DNA of 64,000 nt from Chitinophaga ginsengisoli. GTDB taxonomy: Bacteria > Bacteroidota > Bacteroidia > Chitinophagales > Chitinophagaceae. The first letter of the stretch is position 1. The number at the start of each line of letters is the position of its first letter. The notes beneath the pieces are model-generated. The model did no database searches. It was not told the origin of the DNA and saw only the letters and a program-made list of their open reading frames with translations. Below, one piece after another: positions 1 to 8,207 of this stretch. Location of the stretch: assembly GCF_003014595.1 (NCBI RefSeq), contig NZ_PYGK01000018.1:1-64000 (forward strand), in the 5' to 3' direction. The translations under genes and the position numbers were made by a program.

Positions 1-12
1 TAAATTACTACT

Positions 13-48
13 CGGCCCTCTTTCTGCAAAGAAAAGGGCCGATCTTTT
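13..48 (+). terminator. Rho-independent terminator of an off-window upstream gene
   Basis: A GC-rich stem, CGGCCC...GGGCCG with A/T-rich continuation (arms about 13-24 and 31-41), is followed by a run of T at 44-49. It fits an intrinsic terminator for a plus-strand gene that ends to the left of the window. Confidence 0.6.
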
Positions 49-94
49 TGAGATCAGCCCTAATTTCTTCGATCCTGACCTTTTTGGTCAGCCT

Positions 95-130
95 CACCTT
101 GTTTGTAGCCCGGGGTTTTCAACCCCGGGG
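95..130 (+). repeat. REP-like GC-rich palindrome, copy 1 of 3
   Basis: The sequence CACCTTGTTTGTAGCCCGGG is followed by a palindrome (CCCGGGGTT-TTC-AACCCCGGG). The same unit recurs at 4305-4338 in the same orientation and at 26517-26556 inverted. It lies just beyond the 3' end of pnkp, and short CCGTATTCCC-type repeats follow it up to the pnkp stop codon. Confidence 0.75.
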
Positions 131-173
131 CCCCGTATTCCCCGGGGGCCGTATTCCCGGGAACCCGTATCCC

Positions 174-2726
174 CTACAACCTTGGATCCACAGGCTCGCT
201 CTCCAGCGCCAGCAACCCAAACACACATTGATGCACTTTCCTCAACGGCTCCTTCGCCACGAAATGCTCTATCGCCTGTACCCCAAGGGCAAACTCTTTC
301 AGCGCCAATGCTCGTTTAGCCCCCAACCCTCTTTGCTTCAACCGCGTCAGATTACTCTCCAGCGTATATTCCGGCCCGTAGATGATCCGCAGATACTCCC
401 TGCCCCTGATCTTAATAGCAGGTTGCAACAACCCGCGCTCGCCTCTTTCTATGAATGACAGGGACTTCACCACCATGCCTTCCCCTCCTTTTGCTGTCAG
501 CACTGTATACCAGCCGATAGCCTCCGCCACACTCTCCGCATCTTCCAGGTTCACCACTTTCCAGCTGGTAGCTACCAGCGGATTCCCTTCTCCGCCGCAA
601 TACCGTCCCAGTTGCTCCATATGCCACACATGATCCTTATCGAAGTAAGTCTTCCCTTCTGTAGCCAGCAGGTGGAACGGCGCCAGTTTATAGTCATGCA
701 GGGACTTCACCTCCCAGCAATATTGCCGGTAAGCGTCTGTAAACTGATGACACATCTCCGCACGTGCTTCATAATTCTTCAGCAGCGCAGCTATCGCCGG
801 ATTGTCAGCCCCAGTTGTCAATGCCGCAATCGTCTCCGTCATGGCATTGACAGCGGCGGCACCTGTCGCAGCATACTGCTGTTGCAGCAATGCCTGCGCT
901 TTCGCATTCCAGGGCATCAGCTCACTATCCAGGCATACCCAGTCCGTCTCCATCTCCTCCCAGAAATTACGCGCGGTCAATGCCGCATGCACCATTCCCA
1001 GGAAAGCCTGTTCTGTCGGTTTATCACTGAAAAACACCCTGCCGGTACGCGTATAACAAGTCCCTATACTATCCTCCTCTATACCAAAACGGCGTTTTAC
1101 CACCGTACTATCCTTACATACAATTACCACCGCCCTGGAACCCATATGCTTCTCTTCACAGATCACCTGTTTGATCCCATTCTTCTGGTAGTAGCTGAAC
1201 GCCCCGGTAGGATGCTCCAGGTATTCAGGCAGGGTACTTGTCTCTGAAGGAGACATGGTCGGCGGCAGGTATATCAGCCACTTCGGATGAATACTGAACC
1301 GGCTCATAGATTCCAGCGCCGCAGCTGTATGCTCTTCCCGGATAGTCACCAGGTTAAGCAAACGTGTCGGGATCAGTTGCTTACCGGTCAGATCTTCTAT
1401 GTCCAGCACATCATCATGATCATGCTGCAGGCTATTACCCTCCCCTGGTATCCGCAAAGGCCGGGTAGGTTCCACATAAGTGGCCAGTGCCGGGACGCTG
1501 TATAGCTCTCTTTCCGGGTAACGCAGTGCCGTCAGCTTACCGCCAAATACACACCCTGTATCTATATCGATCGTATTATTAAACCACTGTGGCTCATATA
1601 CCGGCGTATGCCCATACACCACCATCGCCTTGCCCCGGTAATTGGCGGCCCAGTTATACCGTACAGGCAGCCCGAATTCATCCGTCTCTCCCGTCGTCTC
1701 GCCGTACAAACAGAATTCACGTACACCTCCGGAAGCCCTTCCCTGCATCTCTTCCTTCAATCCGGCATGCGCCACTACCAGCTTACCGTTATCCAGCACA
1801 TAGTGACTGATCAACCCATCCAGGAAAAGCCGCAATTGCTCCCTGAAAGCCGCATCTTCTCCTTCCAGTTGGGCGACTGACTTTTCCAGCCCATGTACCA
1901 ATTGCACATTCTTTCCCTGCAGGAACTTCAGCAACTTCATATCATGATTGCCCGGCACACACAGGGCTCCACCATCATTCACTGCATTCATCACCAGCTT
2001 GTATACCGCTGGTGTCGCCGGACCTCTATCCGCCAGATCCCCCAGGAATACCAGCTTCCTGCCATCATTCACCTGTACTTGATAAGCGGCTGCATCTACA
2101 GTATGCCCCAATAAGGTCAGCAGCTTACACAGCTCTTCATAGCAACCATGTACATCGCCAATAATGTCGAATGGCCCTTCTTCACTATGCCTGTTATTCC
2201 ACAATGGCTCCCTTTCTATCGCAGTAACAGCAGCTACATGCTGCGGGTCACGCAACTCAAATATTTTCCTGAAACCTTCTTCCCGCAGCTTACTGATATT
2301 CCTTCTCAAAAGACTGACGTGAGATGTCACCATATGCGGTGCCAGGTTCCTGTCCGTTCTTTGCTGATTCCTCTCCAGGCAAACCTTCTCAGGCATATTC
2401 AGCACAATGGCAGTGGGCAGCACATGATACTCTCTGGCCAGCGCCACCAGCTTCTTCCTGTCCTCCGGACGTACATTCGTAGCATCCACTACCGTCAGCA
2501 ATCCCCGCTTCAGTCGCTTGCCAACCATATAATGCAACAGGTCGAAAGCATCGTCAGATGCATCCAGGTTATTCTCGTCATTACTCACCATCTCCCGGCA
2601 CGCATCACTGCTTACCACTTCCGCTTTATTAAACCATCGCCTGGCAAAAGTACTCTTGCCAGATCCGCTCGCGCCTACCATCACTACAAGTGACAGCTCA
2701 GGCATCTGTATCTTCATAAAATTCAT
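174..2726 (-). CDS. pnkp: Polynucleotide kinase-phosphatase-ligase (bacterial Pnkp, RNA repair)
   Basis: 850 aa, close to the usual ~850-870 aa of bacterial Pnkp. An N-terminal P-loop kinase carries GASGSGKST at residues 18-26. A central calcineurin-like phosphatase (from ~190) has DVHGCYEE, GDLADRGP and GNHD metal-ligand motifs. The C-terminal nucleotidyltransferase/ligase has a motif-I lysine in EEKHMGSR (~525). The family heals and seals broken RNA: it phosphorylates 5'-OH ends, removes 2',3'-cyclic phosphate and adenylylates ends. hen1 lies 92 bp upstream on the same strand, the classical Pnkp/Hen1 pair. An in-frame ATG nine bases downstream (2717) is an alternative start. Confidence 0.96.
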   Translation of the reverse strand: MNFMKIQMPELSLVVMVGASGSGKSTFARRWFNKAEVVSSDACREMVSNDENNLDASDDAFDLLHYMVGKRLKRGLLTVVDATNVRPEDRKKLVALAREYHVLPTAIVLNMPEKVCLERNQQRTDRNLAPHMVTSHVSLLRRNISKLREEGFRKIFELRDPQHVAAVTAIEREPLWNNRHSEEGPFDIIGDVHGCYEELCKLLTLLGHTVDAAAYQVQVNDGRKLVFLGDLADRGPATPAVYKLVMNAVNDGGALCVPGNHDMKLLKFLQGKNVQLVHGLEKSVAQLEGEDAAFREQLRLFLDGLISHYVLDNGKLVVAHAGLKEEMQGRASGGVREFCLYGETTGETDEFGLPVRYNWAANYRGKAMVVYGHTPVYEPQWFNNTIDIDTGCVFGGKLTALRYPERELYSVPALATYVEPTRPLRIPGEGNSLQHDHDDVLDIEDLTGKQLIPTRLLNLVTIREEHTAAALESMSRFSIHPKWLIYLPPTMSPSETSTLPEYLEHPTGAFSYYQKNGIKQVICEEKHMGSRAVVIVCKDSTVVKRRFGIEEDSIGTCYTRTGRVFFSDKPTEQAFLGMVHAALTARNFWEEMETDWVCLDSELMPWNAKAQALLQQQYAATGAAAVNAMTETIAALTTGADNPAIAALLKNYEARAEMCHQFTDAYRQYCWEVKSLHDYKLAPFHLLATEGKTYFDKDHVWHMEQLGRYCGGEGNPLVATSWKVVNLEDAESVAEAIGWYTVLTAKGGEGMVVKSLSFIERGERGLLQPAIKIRGREYLRIIYGPEYTLESNLTRLKQRGLGAKRALALKEFALGVQAIEHFVAKEPLRKVHQCVFGLLALESEPVDPRL

Positions 2727-2818
2727 TTAATATTATCTGATAAATAGCTGCACCACTAACATCCGTATAGGCATAGCGCAACATCCTCTTCCATTGGCAT
2801 TACAACACAACGACCTCA

Positions 2819-4189
2819 TTACCTTGTAAACACCGCCATTTGCGTAGGTGCACCTACTGCTCCTACTTCCTCTCCCAGCGGCTTTATAACATATGCATAT
2901 CCATAAGCAGCACTCACTTTCTCACACCATTCCTGAAACTCCGCCCGCGTCCACTCAAAGCGGTGATCACTATGACGCATCTGCCTTGCATCTTCAGTAA
3001 AACTCACATTCCATTCCTTATTAGGCGTAGTCACCACTACCTTTCCTGGCATCGCATATCCAAATACACATTTCTCCAGCGCCTTCAACCTGTCAGGATC
3101 AAGATGTTCAATCACTTCCACCAGTGCGGCTGCTTCAAACCCCTCGATCCTCCGATCCCGGTAAGTAAGCGATCCTTGTATGAGCTTCAGTCTTTTCCGC
3201 TGATTATCCGGCAGGCGGTCGATCTTCAGCCTCCGGTAAGCTATTTCCAGTCGTTGAGAGGCTACATCCATTCCCGTTATATGTGTCAGCTGTTGATGAG
3301 GCACTAACAGCTTCAGCAATTTTCCCTCACCACACCCCAGGTCTATAACAGATTTCACCGGAGTACTGAGCAGCTCATCACAGACACTTTGTAACCGGGC
3401 CTCATGCAATCGGGGTGTAGGCTTCTCTGTAACACCATCTGTCGGCAGCAGCTCCTCCGGCATATCATCCTTCATCAACACTGCCAGCGCATCATTCGCC
3501 AGTGATGCCTGATGACGCAGGTAACGCCGTGTGATCAACTCCCGTTCAGGATGCGTTTCCAGCCATCCCTTTCCCTTCACCAGTAGCTTCTCTACTTCCT
3601 CCTTGTTTACCCAATAATGCTTGTCATTATCCAGCACCGGGATCAGTATAAAAAGATGTGATAGTAAAGTCTTCAGTGTAATAGTCTGCTGCAGTGTAAC
3701 CGTAAAATATCGGCTGTTGCCCCATTCGGGAAATTGCTTATCCAGCGGATGCTGTGTAGCGCTAACCATGTATCCCAGGGGATCAAACATCCTGTACAAC
3801 ATCGTCTCCCCCCCACTTACCGGCAGCACGGACAGCTTCACCTCCAGAGGCAAAGGCACATCCACCAGCTCAGGCTTGTCTTTACACTTGCCGTTTATCG
3901 CCGAACTAAATGCCTTCACAATAGCAGTACTCATCAGGGAAGATGCCACATAGGGCCTGTCATTCACATACTGTTCCAGCGCAAACTGGTTACCATTGCC
4001 CCGCACCAATCCCACCGGATCCACATCCAGCAGTAGCGCGCAGGTACACTCATTTTCATTGGCAACAGGATAAAAAATATGTGCCTTCCCCTTTCCAAAT
4101 TCAACCTCCTGCACCTTCGCCGGATGCTTATGCAATAAATATCCCAGGTCCGTAGCAGGCGTATGTCTCGTCGTAATAGTCAGTAACAT
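2819..4189 (-). CDS. hen1: 3'-terminal RNA ribose 2'-O-methyltransferase Hen1
   Basis: 456 aa, the size of bacterial Hen1. The N-terminal half is the bacteria-specific domain that supports Pnkp ligase activation. The C-terminal half is a SAM methyltransferase with the SAM loop DLGCGEGKL, the metal-binding EVIEHLDP motif typical of Hen1, and the downstream RHSDHRFEWTR motif. The known role is 2'-O-methylation of the 3' end at a cleaved RNA, so that the sealed RNA resists renewed cutting at that site. It is the first gene of the hen1-pnkp pair and probably co-transcribed with it. Confidence 0.96.
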   Translation of the reverse strand: MLLTITTRHTPATDLGYLLHKHPAKVQEVEFGKGKAHIFYPVANENECTCALLLDVDPVGLVRGNGNQFALEQYVNDRPYVASSLMSTAIVKAFSSAINGKCKDKPELVDVPLPLEVKLSVLPVSGGETMLYRMFDPLGYMVSATQHPLDKQFPEWGNSRYFTVTLQQTITLKTLLSHLFILIPVLDNDKHYWVNKEEVEKLLVKGKGWLETHPERELITRRYLRHQASLANDALAVLMKDDMPEELLPTDGVTEKPTPRLHEARLQSVCDELLSTPVKSVIDLGCGEGKLLKLLVPHQQLTHITGMDVASQRLEIAYRRLKIDRLPDNQRKRLKLIQGSLTYRDRRIEGFEAAALVEVIEHLDPDRLKALEKCVFGYAMPGKVVVTTPNKEWNVSFTEDARQMRHSDHRFEWTRAEFQEWCEKVSAAYGYAYVIKPLGEEVGAVGAPTQMAVFTR

Positions 4190-4304
4190 TCGTTATAAAA
4201 AATTGATTGGTCAAAGGTCTACACAACATGCGAACTCTTTTTGCGCAGGTATAAAAAAACTGAAAATAATTTTGGGACTATTGATACCAGGACCCCGTAG
4301 GGGT

Positions 4305-4338
4305 CACCTTGTTTGTAGCCCGGGGTTTCAAACCCGTG
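4305..4338 (+). repeat. REP-like GC-rich palindrome, copy 2 of 3
   Basis: Same CACCTTGTTTGTAGCCCGGG unit and orientation as copy 1 (95-130), with the palindrome GGGTTTCAAACCC. A smaller inverted repeat (GACCCCGTAGGGGTC) directly precedes it at 4291-4305. The stop codon of the neighbouring minus-strand gene lies inside it at 4328-4330. Confidence 0.75.
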
Positions 4339-4687
4339 CCGCTACCAACCAATACACCACCGCCACCACCAATCCCACTAACAACGCATACAACCATCCC
4401 CACCCATGCACCGCATCTTCCTCCCCTGGCACCAACGTTTCATGATGATGATCATCTTCCTCATGATGACCGTAAAACATATCCACTTCCCAATACACCT
4501 CCCTCAGATCCCCTTCGGACAATACCTTCTCTTCTTCAATATAATACCTCATCCCCACCAGCTGGTGCTCTTCGCGTTGTTCTATCAACTGCTCCAATCC
4601 CGCCAGTAACTGTTCCCCTTCTTCGGCTGTTAGCTGGTCCCCTTCCAGGAACCTTATCAGCAATGTTTTTAAGACCTGTAATTCCAT
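4328..4687 (-). CDS. Small C-tail-anchored membrane protein of unknown function
   Basis: 119 aa. The N-terminal ~60 residues are predicted helical and strongly acidic (EEGEQLLAGLEQLIEQREE). A His/Glu/Asp-rich linker (HHEEDDHHHE) follows, which could bind metal. The C-terminus is a single hydrophobic segment (about residues 94-116, LYALLVGLVVAVVYWLVA) ending after three residues, as in tail-anchored proteins. No family recognised. The last residues and the stop codon come from the REP copy at 4305-4338, so the C-terminus may have been altered by that insertion. Confidence 0.65.
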   Translation of the reverse strand: MELQVLKTLLIRFLEGDQLTAEEGEQLLAGLEQLIEQREEHQLVGMRYYIEEEKVLSEGDLREVYWEVDMFYGHHEEDDHHHETLVPGEEDAVHGWGWLYALLVGLVVAVVYWLVAARV

Positions 4688-4805
4688 CCGGCCAAATTAT
4701 AAACATATCCCCGTAAACAAAAACTATCGCCATGATAAGTTCACCCGCTTTGTCCCTTGCAGATCTGGCAATACATCTTAACTTTAACGGGAAAACTCAA
4801 AGGGT

Positions 4806-5621
4806 ATGCAATTCAGACAAATACCCCCGCCGGAATACCTGAAAGATTACATCAGGTTTTTCTGGGTAATGGAAAGCAATGATACTGACATCTCCGCGGC
4901 CTCCTTCAGGACCGTTGCTGACGGCTGCCCGGGACTCATTTTCCAGCACCCCGACAAAGGCATTTTATTCCAGAACGATAAACAACTGCCCGGCACCATC
5001 CTCTACGGACAAGCCACCCGGCATGCAGAACTGCGGATAAACGGCAGATTCAATACAATCGGCATTTTCTTCTACCCGCATGCATTGAAATCTATCTTCG
5101 GACTAAACGCCGACGAACTCACCGACACCTGTATTGATCTCGACGGGATGGCCGATAAACAGGGCTTTCGTCTTTCCGAACAATTATCCAACCTGTCTAC
5201 CAGCCAGGCGCAGATAGACACCCTCTGCACTTACCTGCTGGCGCAGATCAACAGCAACACACAGTTCACCGATAAGGCAATGCAACACGTCCTGGATCGT
5301 ATCAAACAGGCAAACGGCAATATCTCTGTCAAAGAATTAAGAGAAGAATTACAGTTATCAGAAAGAAGTTTTGAACGCCGGTTCAAACAACACATCGGTA
5401 TCACACCAAAACTATTCACCCGCATCTCCCGCTTTCAGGCATCTATGCATCTACTCAGGCAAAGCGACTATAACAAACTGTCTGATATCGCCTTTGAAAA
5501 TGAATATGCAGACCAATCCCACTTCATCAGGGCCTTTAAAGAATTTGCAGGCTTCTCTCCTTTCCAGTTTCAGAAAAGATCTAAAGAGCTCATAGAAAAC
5601 TTATCTATTCTCACCAAATAG
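4806..5621 (+). CDS. AraC-family transcriptional regulator
   Basis: 271 aa. The N-terminal domain (~1-150; PPPEYLKDYIRFFWVME) is the small cupin-like sensor often found in Bacteroidota AraC regulators. The C-terminal ~100 residues form the double helix-turn-helix, with NISVKELREELQLSERSFERR in the first helix pair and LSDIAFENEYADQSHFIRAFKEFAGFSPF as the AraC signature. It sits directly upstream of the two oxidoreductase genes at 5693 and 6411 on the same strand, so it is the likely local regulator. The ligand cannot be told. Confidence 0.9.
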   Translation: MQFRQIPPPEYLKDYIRFFWVMESNDTDISAASFRTVADGCPGLIFQHPDKGILFQNDKQLPGTILYGQATRHAELRINGRFNTIGIFFYPHALKSIFGLNADELTDTCIDLDGMADKQGFRLSEQLSNLSTSQAQIDTLCTYLLAQINSNTQFTDKAMQHVLDRIKQANGNISVKELREELQLSERSFERRFKQHIGITPKLFTRISRFQASMHLLRQSDYNKLSDIAFENEYADQSHFIRAFKEFAGFSPFQFQKRSKELIENLSILTK

Positions 5622-5663
5622 TCCCCTGACGGTTTCGTTCTATTTTTCGTTATGCAGACATTA

Positions 5664-5671
5664 TAGCTTTG
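5664..5671 (+). promoter_or_regulatory. Bacteroidota-type -7 element (TAGCTTTG)
   Basis: Matches the TAnnTTTG consensus of the Bacteroidota housekeeping promoter. It lies about 20 bp before the ATG at 5693 and across the first possible start codon at 5669, so transcription would begin after that codon. The -33 TTTG box is not convincing. Confidence 0.35.
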
Positions 5672-5692
5672 GATGAACAAAAACAAACTATA

Positions 5693-6331
5693 ATGAAACT
5701 CATCATCTTTGGCGCTACAGGCGCAACCGGCAAATGCATCGTAGAACAGGCCCTCGAACAGGGACATCTTGTTACCGCTTTCGTGCGCGATCCCTCAAAA
5801 CTAGGTATCATGCATTCCAATCTCTCTATCGCAAAAGGCGATATCATGAACCCTTCTTCCATTATCCCCGCTATGCAGGGACAAGATGCGGTGCTTTGCG
5901 CCATCGGTGCTCCTGCCAATAAAACCGGCAGGATCAGGTCTGAAGGCACCAGAAATATCATCCAGGCCATGAAAACAACCGGTGTGAAACGCCTCATCTG
6001 CCAGACCTCCCTGGGTTATGGCGACAGTAAGAAAATCCTCGATCAGACGCCCTTCATCTTCAAACACATCATCGTGCCGTTTGTGTTAAAGAAGGCTTTC
6101 GCAGACCATGCCCTGCAGGAAGAATACATCAAACAAAGCCAGCTGGACTGGATCATTGCACGTCCCGCCAATCTTACAGATGAGGCCTACACAGGTGTCT
6201 ACAAACAGGGGTTTCCGGTAACAGAGAAAAAGTTGAAAATGAAAATCTCAAGAGCAGACGTTGCCGACTTCATGCTCAAACAATTGGCCACAGATACGTA
6301 TCTCCGGAAAACACCCGGCTTGTCTTATTAA
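5693..6331 (+). CDS. NAD(P)-binding NmrA/atypical-SDR family oxidoreductase
   Basis: 212 aa from ATG 5693. The in-frame start at 5669 is rejected because it lies on a likely -7 promoter element and would put eight residues before the dinucleotide-binding strand. The sequence opens with KLIIFGATGATGKCIVEQA, a GxxGxxG Rossmann motif typical of NmrA-like epimerases. An AIGAP stretch follows, then a QTSLGYGDS segment where classical SDRs carry their catalytic serine. Substrate unknown. It lies 70 bp after the AraC gene and 80 bp before an MDR oxidoreductase, probably one transcription unit. Confidence 0.85.
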   Translation: MKLIIFGATGATGKCIVEQALEQGHLVTAFVRDPSKLGIMHSNLSIAKGDIMNPSSIIPAMQGQDAVLCAIGAPANKTGRIRSEGTRNIIQAMKTTGVKRLICQTSLGYGDSKKILDQTPFIFKHIIVPFVLKKAFADHALQEEYIKQSQLDWIIARPANLTDEAYTGVYKQGFPVTEKKLKMKISRADVADFMLKQLATDTYLRKTPGLSY

Positions 6332-6410
6332 AGCAGCACCTTACGCCAGTGCCTGCCTTATCCATGGCATAGTTTTAGACCCTCTTCATATACCCGATAA
6401 AACGCAGGAT

Positions 6411-7346
6411 ATGAAAGCAATTGAAATCCATTCTTTCGGTGGTCCCGAAGTACTGCAACTGGAAGAGATCCCCATTCCACAGATAGCTGCGGATGAAGCC
6501 CTTGTCAGGGTCTATGCAAGTGGTGTGAATCCGGTAGATTACAAATTAAGAGAAGGCGCATCAAAACGTCCCCTTCCCTTTATTCCGGGATGGGATCTTT
6601 CGGGCGTCATTGAAGAAACCGGTGCAAACGTCCGCAACTTCAAAAAGGGCGATGCCGTCTACACAAGACCAGATGTAAAGCGCGATGGCACCTATGCAGA
6701 ATATGTCGCTGTAAAGGCGAATGAGCTGGCCTATAAACCGTCTTCTGTGGATCATGTAACTGCTGCTGCCATTCCCCTCGCAGGCCTGACCGCATGGCAA
6801 TGCCTGTTTGAATACGGACACCTGAGGGCGGGTCAGAAAGTATTGATACACGGCGGTTCTGGCGGAGTAGGTACGTTTGCCATACAGTTTGCCAAATGGA
6901 AAGGCGCTTATGTAATAACTACCGCATCCCAGAGTAATCATAACTTCCTGAAGGAATTAGGCGCAGATGAAGTGATAGATTATCATACCCCCGGCTATGA
7001 GGATACGATTTCCAGCGTTAATCTCGTACTCGATACGATTGGTGGCGATACCCAAAAACGCTCCCTTAAATTTATAATGCCCGGAGGCACGCTGGTAACG
7101 ACCCTCAAACCGGAAGACAATGAGCCTTTTGAAGAAAAAGGTATTCGGCTGACAGGCATGTATACGCAAACCAGACCGGAAGACCTGACCGCCATTGCCA
7201 AACTGGTAGACGAAGGAAAAGTAAGGCCGGTCATAGCGAAAGTATTGCCACTGGCACAGGCAGCTACGGCACAGGAAATGATCGAGGGCCACCACGTTCG
7301 CGGAAAGATCGTATTAAAAGTGCACGATGAAGATAAAGAAGAATAA
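6411..7346 (+). CDS. Zinc-independent quinone oxidoreductase (MDR superfamily)
   Basis: 311 aa from ATG 6411, where the family begins (MKAIEIHSFGGPEVL). A longer reading from 6261 overlaps the previous gene and adds unrelated residues. GroES-like N-terminal domain, then a Rossmann domain with GQKVLIHGGSGGVGTFAIQ at about residue 143. No Zn-ligand cysteines are seen, as in NADPH:quinone reductases of the zeta-crystallin group. It is a paralogue of the protein at 60892-61893. Followed by a clear terminator. Confidence 0.9.
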   Translation: MKAIEIHSFGGPEVLQLEEIPIPQIAADEALVRVYASGVNPVDYKLREGASKRPLPFIPGWDLSGVIEETGANVRNFKKGDAVYTRPDVKRDGTYAEYVAVKANELAYKPSSVDHVTAAAIPLAGLTAWQCLFEYGHLRAGQKVLIHGGSGGVGTFAIQFAKWKGAYVITTASQSNHNFLKELGADEVIDYHTPGYEDTISSVNLVLDTIGGDTQKRSLKFIMPGGTLVTTLKPEDNEPFEEKGIRLTGMYTQTRPEDLTAIAKLVDEGKVRPVIAKVLPLAQAATAQEMIEGHHVRGKIVLKVHDEDKEE

Positions 7347-7359
7347 CCATTACCAGAGA

Positions 7360-7388
7360 GGCTGCATCACTCGTATGATGCGGCCTTT
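7360..7388 (+). terminator. Intrinsic terminator after the MDR gene
   Basis: Ten-bp stem GGCTGCATCA (7360-7369) with TGATGCGGCC (7376-7385), one G:T pair and a 6-nt loop, followed by TTTAT. It lies between two convergent genes and may act in both directions. Confidence 0.7.
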
Positions 7389-7421
7389 ATAATAGAACAC
7401 AAGGAATATCCACCCTCACAT

Positions 7422-8123
7422 TCAAAATATAATCTCCTCGCCAATCTCCAGTTCATACGCCGCTTTCCCTCTTTGGAATATCCTCGCCGACACACTTCCT
7501 TCCAGCGTGATCTTCGCTTCCTTCACCCTGATCCAACTGCCTTCGCGTAATCCTACCACTGTTAAGTCCTGTTGCTCCTGGAATTCCCTTATCCTCGTTT
7601 CCCGCGTTTCTCCCATATGCGGCAGATCCGGAATAGGATCCAGATAATGCGGATTCAGGTTAAAAGGTACCAGTCCCATAGTCTGGAAACTGGGCGGATA
7701 AACAATCGGCATATCATTCGTTGTCTGCATATTCACCCCGCCGATATTACTGCCGGCGCTGGTGCCCAGGTAAGGTTTTCCTTTCTCTACTTCCCAGCGC
7801 AGCACATCCATCAATTCCTGTTCATGCAGTTGTTTCACCAGTAAGAATGTATTCCCTCCTCCTGTAAAAAATCCGACGCCATTCCTGATGGCCTCCGCAG
7901 GATCATCAAACGTATGTAATCCCCGCACTTTCAGTCCGGCGGTCGCAAATACGGCGCTTACCTTTTCCGTATATTCATCATGTGAGATGCCTCCCGGACG
8001 GGCATATGGAATGAAGATCACTTCAGGAACGCCGGCAAAAAGCTCGCTGATCACCGGCAGCAGATACGATAGGTAGGTTTCCCCGTGTAATGTGGATGTA
8101 CTGGCTAAAACAACATTCTTCAT
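7422..8123 (-). CDS. pepE: Dipeptidase E (peptidase S51)
   Basis: 233 aa from ATG 8123 (MKNVVLASTSTLHG). A longer TTG/GTG-type reading adds 11 hydrophobic residues and is less likely. Nucleophile elbow GTSAGSN, preceded by GFFTGGGNTFLL; the downstream NLNPHYLDP segment supplies the family's catalytic histidine. Length matches PepE (~230 aa). The family cleaves N-terminal alpha-aspartyl dipeptides in the cytoplasm. No signal peptide. Confidence 0.88.
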   Translation of the reverse strand: MKNVVLASTSTLHGETYLSYLLPVISELFAGVPEVIFIPYARPGGISHDEYTEKVSAVFATAGLKVRGLHTFDDPAEAIRNGVGFFTGGGNTFLLVKQLHEQELMDVLRWEVEKGKPYLGTSAGSNIGGVNMQTTNDMPIVYPPSFQTMGLVPFNLNPHYLDPIPDLPHMGETRETRIREFQEQQDLTVVGLREGSWIRVKEAKITLEGSVSARIFQRGKAAYELEIGEEIIF

Positions 8124-8141
8124 AATCTGCAATATAAAAAG

Positions 8142-8170
8142 ATAACCGGTAACCATCGGCTACCGGTTAT
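8142..8170 (-). terminator. Intrinsic terminator of the BamA-like gene
   Basis: Perfect 10-bp stem ATAACCGGTA/TACCGGTTAT (8142-8151 and 8161-8170) with a 9-nt loop. On the minus strand it is followed by CTTTTTAT, as expected for the gene ending at 8208. Confidence 0.75.
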
Positions 8171-8207
8171 ACTTTTTCTTCGTGTTATTTATGCACGCTG
8201 AACGGCG

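Noticed and set aside
48..458. 136-aa plus-strand open frame over the end of pnkp
   Set aside because: It starts in the REP repeat and runs antisense to the pnkp ligase domain; composition is low-complexity, with no motif.
612..1247. 211-aa plus-strand frame inside pnkp
   Set aside because: Antisense shadow of a well-supported gene; no start context and no family features.
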